DNA of 64,000 bases, taken from NCBI GenBank assembly GCA_930367215.1, contig OV884056.1, forward strand, positions 119,409,194-119,473,193. The letters are read 5' to 3'. This DNA comes from Pollenia angustigena. Taxonomy: Eukaryota; Arthropoda; Insecta; Diptera; Polleniidae. The position numbers and the translations under genes are program-made. Each line of letters opens with the position of its first letter. Positions within the stretch are counted from its first letter, which is position 1. Below are positions 10,668-21,508 of this stretch, in pieces. A model generated the notes under the pieces. It was not told where the DNA came from. It saw only the letters and a program-made list of their open reading frames with translations, and searched no databases.

Positions 10668-11775
10668 TTAAATGAAATAAGATTGAAATTAACATTAGGA
10701 TTGTTAATATTTCATTCAAAAACTTTGTATTATAAGAAACCTGATTTAAAGTAATATAGAGACATTCTTACCGAAACACTACATTCAGATTAAACTTCCT
10801 ATCCAATATATAAATTTAAGGTAGAAAAACCATCAGCGTATCTCAGCGTATAATTAAATTACTTAATATAAACCTAAATTTTCATTTCAGTTTATAGATT
10901 ATTTTTTAATATAGTAGACAAGTAAAAATCAAAATATGTTTTTAAAAGTGGTTTGAAAAAACTGTATATATAAATATGAGTTACTGGTTAAGGTTGTATA
11001 TAGAATGAATTAAATTATGTGAGAACTGAATAGAATTTATAAGAATTGTTAAAATTAAAATAATAATATAATGGATAGATTTGATAAAATGGAAAGGATT
11101 CGTATGGATTTTCTTAAAATCGCCTTGTGGGATTAGTTTGATGAGAATGAAGTATAGTAGAAACTCGATTCTTGCACGTAATGAAAACTGGGGTCGGTGC
11201 AAGCTTCGAGGTTGTCGCTAGTACTGAGTATTAATTTCCTATATAAAATAAAAGATGCATATGTCTGTTTAAAATCGAAGTTGAATATTTCAATTGAAAA
11301 CACTTAGTTGAAAGCATTCGTATAACAGTAGATAGATATTTTATATGTCATTAAAGAAATTTTAAATTTCCAGATATGTATTCAGTCTAAGAAAACGTAA
11401 ACAAAGCAGCACGCAAGAGTAATACAAGACTAATGTTGCAAGTCTATAAACAAAAAAAAACAAGATCGAAATCCGAAACTATAAAACCAAGACCAAAAGA
11501 CTACTACTAAGATCAACACTAAGACTAAGATTAAAATCAAGAGTAAGATCATAATACTAAGATTAAATATAGAATGTTAGTATAAGAAAAAAATTTTTAT
11601 ATATGTATAGTAGAAATGCTTAAAACAGAATGTATATTTAAGGATGTATGGAAGTTTATAAATATTAAATATAGAAGGGAAATAATAGGAAAACAAATTA
11701 TAGGAATTACAAAACGGTATACAAAAACATTAAATAAACCATATAATATGGTTATTGAACTATTCATTTCATGGT
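10321..11775. repeat. AT-rich tandem duplication, unit 2 (~1.45 kb)
   Basis: Same blocks as unit 1 with extra DNA at roughly 10930-11070 and 11140-11460, plus an expanded AT microsatellite. The blocks match closely, for example CCGAAACACTACATTCAGAT at about 9660 and 10772. This points to one duplication event followed by small insertions. Confidence 0.75.
10599..10664. repeat. (AT)n microsatellite
   Basis: About 33 AT dinucleotides with a single G interruption. The same position in unit 1 (about 9540) has only a short AT tract, so the expansion came after the duplication. Confidence 0.95.
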
Positions 11776-12708
11776 ATTAGTATATATTAGTATATATAAA
11801 GTATAAATAAATGATTAATGGAGTAAGGTATTACATAAATAAATAAAGTTTGTGATTTTCTTTTGCGGATTTAACTATTTTAAATAGTTTTATATTCTAT
11901 GGATTATAATGGTATGGTATGATAATGTATGGTTAATAAACTAGAAAAAAAACATATAAAGCTGTACTAATTATAAAACAAATTTGTTATCTTTAAATTC
12001 CTAACTGATAATTATAAGCAGATATAATAGATATTTCCTTATTAAATATTCAAAACTCCTATGTAATACTCTTTTTTAGATCATCTTAATTGATTTTGTA
12101 ATATGATTTCCTTTTTTCAGTAACATTTAATATTCTATTGGTATAATCGACTTCAAGTTTATACTATATATAAACTTTTACTAAATATTATCAAAACAAT
12201 TAATAAACCATGTACTATGGTTAATAAAATGGAAATTTTATTGTATTTGTATGTATAATGTATAATTATTAACTGTATGAAGTGTATCCATGGATTGAAC
12301 TAAATTCTTAACTATACTGTCATTGTAGAGTATCAAACCATAGAAAAATTCTTCATTAAACTTATATTATATAGTATCAAACTAGAAAAAATAAATAAAA
12401 GGTTATAAACATTGAGTAATAGTGAAACTATCTGCAAATGTTTTTAGAAAATGCTTATTAAGTGTTATCAACAAAAATTATATGCTAACTTAGTTAACCG
12501 ATTAATAGTTACTTTGACCTTTGGTCCGTTGTAGTGAAACAGACCAGAGTCTCTTGTGACAATTTAATCTGCGCAAAAAAAAAAAATATATATATATAAT
12601 TCTATTTAAGATTAACAAAACCCAAAAATGACAACTCCTTCTATTTGTTAAATATAATTAAAAGTGATTTGTAGCCGGTTGCTGTTGATATAAAAAAAGT
12701 TGTTGATC
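11776..12708. other. AT-rich DNA; short SINE-like fragment near 12520
   Basis: Mostly A/T with motifs repeated from the upstream units (AAACTAGAAAAAA). At 12538-12560, GACCAGAGTCTCTTGTG is the reverse complement of part of the tRNA-derived repeat at 23040 (CACAAGAGACTCTGGT). Otherwise nothing recognised. Confidence 0.5.
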
Positions 12709-13310
12709 CCACAAGCCTACCGAGGCATTCAAAGCAAAAAGTCACTAGAAAACCTATGTAACAAAGTCATTAACTATTCTAAACACATACACAATAACTG
12801 AAAAAAACTAAAAAAATAATTATTCCACGATCAGTTTTATCTTTAATACGAAAACGCACAAGTAAAATTATCATCCCTCACAAAATTTTAAAATCTTCAA
12901 GACACGTACACGAAGAAATTTCACACCTTCCACTAAATAAACAACTTGTAAATCATCAATATGAATACGCACAAGTAAAATTATCATCCCTCACAAAATT
13001 TAAAATCTTCAAGACACGCATACGAAGAAATTTAACATCTGCCTCTAAATAAAGAAAATTTTTTCTAATTCATTTCCCTTTTGCCCACTATCCCACAAAC
13101 CTACCGAGTCATTCAAAGCAAAAAGTCACTAGAAAACCTATGCAACAAAGTCATTAACTATTCTAAACACACACAAAAACTGAAAAAACTAAAAATAATT
13201 ATTCCACGATTAGTTTTATCTTTAATACGAAAACGCACAAGTAAAATTATCATCCCTTACAAAATTTTTAAAATCTTCAAGACTGACACGTACACGAAGA
13301 AATTTCACAC
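12709..13310. repeat. Direct repeats of ~215 bp with a partial middle copy
   Basis: 12709-12925 and 13089-13305 are close copies, each containing AAAAAGTCACTAGAAAACCT and TTATTCCACGATNAGTTTTA. A partial copy (GCACAAGTAAAATTATCATC) lies at 12968-13040. The 77-codon frame at 13081-13314 is open but I cannot assign it; the other copy does not preserve it, so it is probably not a gene. Confidence 0.7.
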
Positions 13311-13389
13311 CTAACAAAAATTTCACACATTCTAAATAAACAACTTTCTTTACACGTTATTTCCCTTTTACACTCATATTCGTATTTGT

Positions 13390-13840
13390 ATCTAAACAGT
13401 ATTTTTAAAAATTTGTTGCGTTTTTTTATTTTTCCATAATAATAGTACTAAAAAAAGCGCTAAAATGCAATAATAAAAATGTGAGAACTTTGCCAGTATG
13501 CTCCTCACTTTTGTATGGAAAAAGTAGCTAGAAAGCCGATGCAGCGTAATCAAAATAGATAACCTTCAAACCATTTGCCTATTTTATATATATATATATA
13601 TATAGAACAACTAAAAATCCTAAATTAATATTCAAGTCGACGCTTAAATCCCGTCAAAATACCCATTTTGTTGGTATTTTGGTTTCCCGGTTTTTAAAAT
13701 TCCTATTCCTATTATAAATATTTTAGGCGTTTTTTTATTTTTCAAAAAAAGCACTAAAATTGCCCATATAATAAAAACTTGGCAACACTTACAACATGCA
13801 GCCAACTTTTGTATGAAAAAAGTGCTGTAGGATCCCTTAA
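13390..13840. repeat. Diverged direct repeat pair
   Basis: Two stretches (about 13400-13535 and 13720-13835) share GCGTTTTTTTATTTTTC, GCNCTAAAATNG and CTTTTGTATG-AAAAAGT. They look like two old copies of one short dispersed repeat. A small TA microsatellite lies at 13586-13603. Confidence 0.45.
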
Positions 13841-13844
13841 AACA

Positions 13845-14973
13845 TACTACTACGTTGGGGTCGGTTTTAGATTTATCGCAAGAAGCTGTACCGTGTAGTT
13901 CACCACATACTACGCAGACAGGGGGTAAGTAGCAGTATGCCTTGGTATGGCCAAATTCTTGGCAGTTTAAGCACTGAACAGGTCCATTTTTTTTGTGCGG
14001 CTCTTCTATAGTTATTCTTCTGTAGAGAATATATTTTAAATTGTAAATAGGATGTGTTTCGTTTTTTTTTAAGTTTTACGTCGCCGGGTTCAAACTCCAC
14101 TCGAAAAAGTGGTTGGGGAATTTGTTCTCTATTTTTAATATTTACTACATGTTTTACCTTGAAGCCTTTTTCTTCTAGGAATGTTTTAACCTCTTCTGGG
14201 TCCACACATGAGTCAATACCCTTAATCACTACCTGTAGACTTTTACTGCTTTTCAGTTGGTAGGTATAAAAGTTTTTTTAAGTGTTTCAAAGTTGTTTAC
14301 TATTTTGCGAAAATCATTCTCATGATTGACTTGTATTTTTGTCTCGTTTATACTTCCACGCTCGAAAGCCGCTACGTAAAACGAATTTTCACCTATCACC
14401 GATATCAAACTCTTTATGAGCTCATTTGAATTTTCCTCACTAAGATATATTGGGGGAGGCTTGGATGGTTTAATGACGTTTGGTGCTTCAGAGGATTCAT
14501 CCTCCAGAATTGCAAAACGATTTTGAGTATTTATTTTATCAAAAGATGGTACTTTTGAGGCCGAAGCAACTGCTGCAGAGGTAGGGCTGCGTCCCTGTTT
14601 AAGCACTGTTATGTACCTGTCCTTACCAACTTGTACTGTAGGCTTTTGACAACTTTTTACAGAGGGGTTTTCCATTGCATTTGTGTTTGAGTTCATGGTA
14701 TCATATCCCACTAAATTTGTTTTTGACGTCACGGCAAGACTTGCTGGCCTGGCAACACTTGTCATCAAATCTAGTTGTAGTTTTTTTTAATGAGTCACTA
14801 TCCACTGTTTTTGTAAACACCGAGGGTGATAGGGAACGTGTTCGAGTAATTGGCTTAGCCGTTAAATAGTTTTGTTTTGTTTTATTTATTTCTGCATTAT
14901 TTTCATTTGCATTAACTAAAACGTAAACGTTTCTTTCATTTTGTCTTAGTGTTGTTTCACTGTTCGTTCTCAT
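13845..14973 (-). pseudogene. Jockey-type LINE ORF1 (gag-like), 3'-truncated and frameshifted
   Basis: Reading leftward: an N-terminal linker (14973-14701), then NRFAILEDE, a KPPPIYLSEEN segment, then VVIKGIDS, NIKNREQIPQPLFRVEFEP and two zinc knuckles, CLNCQEFGHTKAYC and CVVCGELHGTASC. This order is the nucleic-acid-binding ORF1 of Jockey-clade non-LTR retrotransposons (PRE/C2HC domain), which packages element RNA. I see frameshifts near 14765, 14260 and 14065. The coding sequence stops abruptly at about 13845 with no ORF2 behind it. Confidence 0.85.
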
Positions 14974-15348
14974 GCAAAGAGTTGTTTTTGTTTTTCACCG
15001 TTTTGCTTTGCTTTTAATATTTTTACTATTTATTGTATTACAACAACACAAAAAATAAGAACTTTAAGCTTAAATGTTTTTGTTCAGAATATGTATACAT
15101 ACATACATGTATGAACATTCATACGTATGTATATATTTTTACTTTTTTATTTTATTTCATTTTATCGTTTTAATTGTTCACTATTATGTTAAATAATTTA
15201 AATAACAAAATATATCATTTATTTTAAGCGTCCATTCGCTGCTGATATATGTCAAAATCAGATATGATTAATTAATAGTTGAAATCGTATGAGGGGTTAA
15301 AAATCCACGTCTGTATCACAACAAAGCACAAACTAATACTGTCAAACT
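14974..15348. other. Presumed 5' flank of the Jockey fragment
   Basis: T-rich sequence upstream of ORF1 on the minus strand with a CATACATACATGTATG-type stretch at 15100-15130. It could be 5' UTR of the retroelement. No TIR or frame seen. Confidence 0.35.
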
Positions 15349-17713
15349 CAATATAAAAAAAAAAAAAATTCGTTCGAAACGCATATTTTATTTATTTAAG
15401 AATTTCTTGCTTATCCTACACAACAAGATATAAATCTTATAGTTAAAGTGCAGGAATTATATAAGTTTAAAACATAAAGGGGTAATCACACTCAAACGAT
15501 TACGTTTGAAAAGAAAGAAAAAAACAAAATAGAGTACATTATAACAAAATGGAAAGGAAATAAACATTTAATTTAAAGAAAGATTAAATTTTAAATTGTA
15601 AGTTGGCTGAGTGTAACATATAAATTATAGATTCAAATAAACTAAACTAAATAAATAAAAAGCTTTGATGGCAAAAATTAATTGGTTTAGTTTTATGGAG
15701 TTTAGCTTATTAAATAATTAACTAATTGATTTCTAAAATTGTTCACATTGTTGTTTGTTTGGACATGATTGGGCAGTAGGTTCCAAAGACGGACAGAATG
15801 AATAAAAAATTGATATTCAGATATCAGGCTGCGGTGTGTAAAGGGAATTATCTTATTTCCCCTGTTAGACCTTGCAAAGGTAAATCTGTTGTACAGATAT
15901 GGAGGATTCTTCGTATATATTATTTTATGTAGCATGTGCAATACCCTCATATCTAAAAGGTTTTTAAATGTCATGCCATAAAGTTTATTTGTGAACTGGG
16001 ATATACTATCGTATTTTCCCAAACCAAAAACATATCTGATTATATTGTTATATGTTTTCTGTAACACATTTTTGCTACGAAAGTCGCAACTTGAGAACAA
16101 CTCGCAACCATATAAAAGTCGAGGCATTAAGTAAGTTTTGGCGATAAGTATTTTAATTTTTAAAGGCGTAAAGTATTGGGTAGGCCAAAGTTCACGTAAC
16201 CGTAGGTAGATGTTTGATGCAGTTTTATTAATATGGTCAGACCAATCTAAATTATTATTGAATATAACACCAAGATTTTTTGCCGAGCGTACACATTAAA
16301 TTTTTTCATTATTAAGCATAATGTCAATGTTTATATTAAAACGGATCGTTTTACGGTGAATGATAAGGCATTTGGATTTGTGGGGATTTATTAGAAGTCT
16401 ATTAGCGGTTGCCCATCTATAAACACTTTCTAAGTCCTTATTTAATTTATGTACGTTGTCTGCAATATTTTCCACAGAACTGCCAATGTAAATTTGTACA
16501 TCATCGGCATATAGTGTAACTTAGAATATGATAAAGTTCGGGGAAGATCATTAACATACAACGAGAACAAAAGTGGTCCCAAAATTGATCCCTGTGGAAC
16601 ACCTTTGGTGACAGGGAGTGCAGACGAGTAACTACCGTTAATAAATACAGATTGGTAACGACTACCAAGATATGATTTAACTAGATTATTTGAGGTCCCT
16701 GATATACCAAATAGCTTTTTAAGTTTGAGGCAAAGCAGAGAATGGTAAATTGCATCGAAAGCTTTGGAGTGATCCAAAAGCACTAGTATATTAACTTTCC
16801 CGATATCTATATCATATCGAATATCCTCACTCAGATTTAATAATGCTGTAACACAGCTATGCTTAGCTCGAAAGCCAGATTGGTGTGGCGTGAGCAAATT
16901 ATGCCGATCAATAAATTCATTTATTTGTGTATACATAAGTTTTTCCATTATTTTGGAAAGATAAGGCAGAATTGCAATAGGCCTAAACTCCGAGTTATTT
17001 TTAGGGACCGGAATAATCTTAGCATGTTTCCAGCTACTTGGAAAGACATTAGTAGTAAATATTGTGTTAAAAATGTGGGTTAAATAAGGTAGTAACCTTG
17101 GCAACAATATTCTTACAAATCGAGGGTCTAAGTTGTCATATCCGATTGCATTTGATTTTACAGACTTTAAGCAAGTTAAGACTTCATCATTATAGACACA
17201 TCGAAAATTAAATTGGATATTTGTTATACTATCTTCTAATGAGTTAATATAGTCATTTGTGTGTGAATCATCATTTGATGAGGGTATTGACGAAAAAATA
17301 ACGTTGTGGTCGTCGGCTGATAAATTGCTGTCAATATTTTTGGTATGATTACCTATTCCAATATCGCGTATAGTTCGCCATGTTGTTTTACTGTCAATAG
17401 CACTTTTAAATCTTTCAGCATAGAAAGTCGTTTTTGTTTTTTTTTATTTCCCGATTGACTTCCATTCTAATTCTACGAAATTCATCGTATAAAATAGGGA
17501 CTTTGAAACGCTTCCAGCGAGAATGCGCAACATCTCTTTTCTTAATTAAATTTTTTATGACTGGATTGAACCAGGGCCTAGTATTATCTTTGACAGTTTT
17601 TGTTTTGATTGGAACAAAGCGTTCATATAAATCAGAAATGTTATTCTCAAGAAAAGTGGTTTGCTGATTTGAAGATATCAATCAATATAAAAAAAAATTC
17701 GTTCGAAACGCAT
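15349..17713 (-). mobile_element. 5'-truncated non-LTR retrotransposon with ~31-36 bp target duplication
   Basis: The same sequence brackets the insertion: CAATAT, an A-run, then TTCGTTCGAAACGCAT, at 15349-15384 (14 A) and 17683-17713 (9 A). On the minus strand the 3' end is a TAAA-type tail (reverse complement of ATTTTATTTATTTAAG). The 5' end stops inside the linker upstream of the reverse transcriptase. A truncated 5' end, simple-repeat tail and long variable duplication are the signature of target-primed reverse transcription. Confidence 0.9.
15702..17681 (-). pseudogene. LINE reverse transcriptase (CR1/Jockey-like), broken
   Basis: Reading leftward: the connector before RT (17681-17415, RPWFNPVIKNLIKKRD), then RT blocks SEFRPIAILPYLSKIMEKL, HQSGFRAKHSC, LLDHSKAFDAIYH and KGVPQGSILGPLLFSLYVND. 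The YADDVQIY active-site motif is present only after a frameshift near 16525 (a 2-base gain or equivalent). A stop interrupts the thumb region near 16298. The tail (16127-15702) ends with RLWNLLPNHV. Endonuclease domain absent. Non-functional. Confidence 0.9.
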
Positions 17714-18998
17714 GGGTGAATCGAGCTTTAAAGACAAACTTTTTCAGTCCGGCGAGAAATGTCCATAATGTAAATTGCGACAAAGAAAAAAACATTTTTT
17801 TTTCTTTAAACACGAATGCCAATATTTAAAATTTGTTATAAATTATAGCCTTTAGTGCAAAAATTCATAGTTTTATGTATGCATATTAATACTGAATAAG
17901 TAAGAAAGATATATTGGGCTGGATTGATCTAAAAATTATTTATAAAGCCTCACAGTTTTATAATTGGTTACAGTTCTACCGTTATGATAAGTTATGGGCC
18001 GACCAGCAGTATGTTTTTCATTTTGATACCAACACCACCATAGTGTCTGTAACACTTAAAAATATTGGTCCTATAACCATTTTATAGTATCCCAATCGAC
18101 TCAATCACTATCTTGAGTCGATATAATGTCTGTCCGGCCGACTGGCTGGCAATTATTTGATAAAATTTGGTACATTGGTACTAAATATTTATTGTTATTG
18201 AAAACAGTGAGGAACGGTCCATAATTTCTCAAAGATACTTACTACTTTTCACATTAGAATCTTTGTGGCAATAAACCATTTTTTTATCTTAGTATTAAGA
18301 TTAAACTTTATATTCTTAATCTATAGTTCCTATACAATTATCACTCACAAAAATATTACCAATACCATAACATCCTTAAAAATTTTAGTATTAATACAAA
18401 ATTTGGCGACTATAACCTTATTTGTTTTATCGGGTCCATGATTGCCCATGAGTCCCAAATTAGGTACAACCTCAAATATTTATCTGTATATTCTGTGGTA
18501 TAGGTTATTATATGGTCGGACTTAACCGACTTATTAATCATATATAACTTAATTTGACCAAATTTGAATAAACTATCATGATTTGTATCAGTTTAGCAGT
18601 ATTAACGGGATTTTTAGGTCGATAATTACAAAATTCGGTTGAGTAATTTTAGTATTAAAAAACATAAACTGGACCAAATTTCAATACAGTTATCAAATTT
18701 TTATAATTTTTATAAAGATGATGCAAGTTTTGCCACTAAAGTCATTAAAAAAAACTGAAAATTGAAATGCTCGAATGGAGCATATGGTAAATTGTTGGCC
18801 GATACTCTCCAAATTTAGTTGTGTGATTTCTAGCTTTATGAAACTATGACATCACAAATTCTGCTATAATAGCGTTATTTGGTACGTCTTAGGCATGCTA
18901 AAGTATATCCGAGAATGGGTTTTACATGCGACCTATGGTAAATTATAGACCGATCATCGTAGTGTAAAATCTTGTCATAGAAAACGAGTTCTTTCGTA
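17714..18998. other. AT-rich DNA with weak mini-me-like repeats
   Basis: Several stretches repeat TATGGTAAATTATNGNCCGA (about 17988, 18783, 18949), and GTCTGTCCGGCCGACTGGCT occurs near 18130. This resembles the interior of an old mini-me/DINE-1 copy. No gene recognised. Confidence 0.4.
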
Positions 18999-19375
18999 AA
19001 TAACAATAACAAGATCGTATTAATAATAAACTTTGTATTCCCGAAAATAACTTTGATAATATAATTGCATGTGCCCGTGCATAAAACTCAATTGGCAAAT
19101 TGGTTTAGTTCGTTGTTTTCTTACGAAGACAATAGAATGAAGCGGTTTGTTTTTTAATTTTGTTTTTTCTTTTAACCCACTTACAACTACAATTCGAGTC
19201 GGAAAGAACCCAACCAATTGTAGGGGGATGTAAGAAAAGATAAACTCACAGTTTATTGTTGGTGTTTTGTTTAAGCTTTGATATTGTTACAGGTAAGACT
19301 TAGAGTGTTTATAACTCTTATTCGCTTAAGGTTTTATTTGTTTAATATTTTTGGCTTTTCTAAAATCTTTTGAAA

Positions 19376-19427
19376 AGGTTTCCTGATGAGCTGGTGTAAG
19401 CAACCGGCGAAATGCGCATAGAGGCTT
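19376..19427 (+). ncRNA. Hammerhead ribozyme, unit 1
   Basis: Core CTGATGA at 19383-19389 and GAAA at 19409-19412. Stem II is GCTGGT/ACCGGC (19390-19395 with 19403-19408, one G-U), loop of 7. Stem III is 2 bp (AT with AT) closed by GCGC. The cleavage triplet is ATA with the predicted cut after A19420. Stem I is AGGTTTC (19376-19382) with GAGGCTT (19421-19427), 7 bp including wobbles. All invariant core positions are present. The tiny stem III is typical of retroelement hammerheads, which may act best as dimers. Confidence 0.88.
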
Positions 19428-19862
19428 GCTTTCCCTCAACAATAAATTTCAGTGTATTTTTCAAATATGAAAAACTGGGAATTTAGCACGTCATACGAAG
19501 ATCGTATTAATAATAAACTTTGTATTCCCGAAAATAACTTTGATAATATAATTGCATGTGCCCGTGCATAAAACTGAATTGGCAAATTGGTTTAGTTCGT
19601 TGTTTTCTTACGAAGACAATAGAATGAAGCGGTTTGTTTTTTAATTTTGTTTTTTCTTTTAACCCACTTACGACTACAATTCGAGTCGGAAAGAACCCAA
19701 CCAATTGTAGGGGGATGTAAGAAAAGATAAACTCACTGTTTATTGTTGGTGTTTTGTTTAAGCTTTGATATTGTTACAGGTAAGACTTAGAGTGTTTATA
19801 ACTCTTATTCGCTTAAGGTTTTATTTGTTTAATATTTTTGGCTTTTCTAAAATCTTTGGAAA

Positions 19863-19914
19863 AGGTTTCCTGATGAGCTGGTGTAAGCAACCGGCGAAAT
19901 GCGCATAGAGGCTT
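19863..19914 (+). ncRNA. Hammerhead ribozyme, unit 2
   Basis: Core CTGATGA at 19870-19876, exactly 487 bp after unit 1. Stems and loops are identical across the motif. The only nearby change (TTTTGAAAAGG to TTTGGAAAAGG) lies just outside stem I. Predicted cleavage after 19907, so cutting units 1 and 2 would release a 487-nt RNA (19421-19907). Confidence 0.88.
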
Positions 19915-20349
19915 GCTTTCCCTCAACAATAAATTTCAGTGTATTTATCAAATATGAAAAACTGGGAATTAAGCACGTCATACGAAGATCGTATTAATAA
20001 TAAACTTTGTATTCCCGAAAATAACTTTGATAATATAATTGCATGTGCCCGTGCATAAAACTGAATTGGCAAATTGGTTTAGTTCGTTGTTTTCTTACGA
20101 AGACAATAGAATGAAGCGGTTTGTTTTTTAATTTTGTTTTTTCTTTTAACCCACTTACAACTACAATTCGAATCGGAAAGAACCCAACCAATTGTAGGGG
20201 GATGTAAGAAAAGATAAACTCACTGTTTATTGTTGGTGTTTTGTTTAAGCTTTGATATTGTTACAGGTAAGACTTAGAGTGTTTATAACTCTTATTCGCT
20301 TAAGGTTTTATTTGTTTAATATTTTTGGCTTTTCTAAAATCTTTGGAAA

Positions 20350-20401
20350 AGGTTTCCTGATGAGCTGGTGTAAGCAACCGGCGAAATGCGCATAGAGGCT
20401 T
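20350..20401 (+). ncRNA. Hammerhead ribozyme, unit 3
   Basis: Core CTGATGA at 20357-20363 with the same stems. Predicted cleavage after 20394. Together with unit 2 this defines a second 487-nt monomer (19908-20394). Confidence 0.88.
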
Positions 20402-20491
20402 GCTTTCCCTCAACAATAAATTTCAGTGTATTTATCAAATATGAAAAACTGGGAATTTAGCACGTCATACGAAGATCGTATTAATAACAAT

Positions 20492-21147
20492 CGGTTCAGT
20501 TTGTCACCAATTCTTGTTAATTTCTTTAATAGAAATAGACATTTTTCAGGGTGGAGGGGTTCTGGTTTAAATGGAGAAAATTAACTCAGCTGAGCGAAGC
20601 CGGTGCTTGATATACCATAAAATTAAGAACCCTTATGTCCAATCGAAAACCAACATAAAAGAAAAATTTTATTTAGCAAAGCCGGAATTTGGCATACTAT
20701 AATTAAATAATACATAGAGTATATATTATTACCACATGTATACTCATAACTCTATATTAATTTTTTGTAATATAATTTTTTAACTTTAATAACTGAAAGC
20801 TTGAAGCGTTCCCTATAAAATATTATATGTAAAAAATACCTTTATATCGATAACATTTTGAGATAAGAGCCATTTTGATAAAATGCATTAGTAAATTAAA
20901 CTATTTTTTTTAATTGGTTCTTAATGGGTTAATAATTCGGCATGTTTTATATACCATGTGAAAGGTATTTGGAAACACCCTTTAGCGATACCCATATTGC
21001 TGTGATCCAATTTATACTTCAAGAAATATTGGTTAAGAATTGATCAACTTTTATGGGCTATAACTCTAAAACAAAGTTCTTTGGCAAACATTTCTATTTT
21101 CAAAGCACTTATACATAAATGCAATTTTTTGTTCCTTGTTTGCCGAT
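20492..21147. other. Repeat debris, no gene
   Basis: At 20594-20700 are weak matches to the GCGAAGCCGG..TATACCATA motif of the hairpin tandem repeat at 28.9 and 61.1 kb. The rest is AT-rich and unassigned. The stretch ends at TTGCCGAT, the target of the hAT insertion. Confidence 0.4.
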
Positions 21148-21508
21148 CAGGCACGGATTCAGGGGGGGTGAAATAAGGAAATTTCCCCCCCGTAAATTAT
21201 AAAAATATGTTTTGTTAATTTGGATAATACAAGAATTCCCAATAATAATTTTTTTTTTATGTACAAAATTTTTGGAAATCCCAGCAAGGTTTTTTTTTAA
21301 TCTCTAACGAAATTTTCAATAAGTATTTAAATCTTAATCCTTAATCTTTCTTCTTAATCCTTATTAGATATTTCCAATGAGACATCTAGTTTACCGTATT
21401 CAATTACTTATTATTCTACATTCAATCCCAGCAGGTGCCATCTATATCCAAAGACTAAACGTTTGACTTGATAATGCGTGCGGTTGAATTATTAAAAAGT
21501 TTTAGTAC

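Larger units (their letters stand above)
18999..20491 (+). mobile_element. Three 487-bp tandem units with hammerhead ribozymes (retrozyme or PLE-like array)
   Basis: Three head-to-tail units repeat at exactly 487 bp and differ at only a few positions. The short joint AAGATCGTATTAATAA occurs at 19011, 19498, 19985 and again at 20472, so the array is three units plus a small overhang. AATAACAAT flanks it at 18999-19007 and 20483-20491, a probable 9-bp target duplication. Each unit holds a hammerhead ribozyme followed by AATAAA about 20 nt after the cleavage site. Tandem hammerhead repeats are known from Penelope-like terminal repeats, animal retrozymes and some satellites (Schistosoma, Dolichopoda). 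No long frame: the 65-codon minus-strand frame in each unit has no recognisable features. Confidence 0.85.

Noticed and set aside
12709..13310. CRISPR-like or retron-like direct repeats
   Set aside because: Repeats are ~215 bp, irregular and in a eukaryotic context; no spacers or cas genes.
13081..13314. 77-codon lysine-rich frame
   Set aside because: The sister repeat copy does not keep the frame, so no sign of selection for a protein.
19020..20191. 65-codon minus-strand frames repeated in each 487-bp unit
   Set aside because: They repeat only because the unit repeats; no domain, and antisense to the ribozyme strand.
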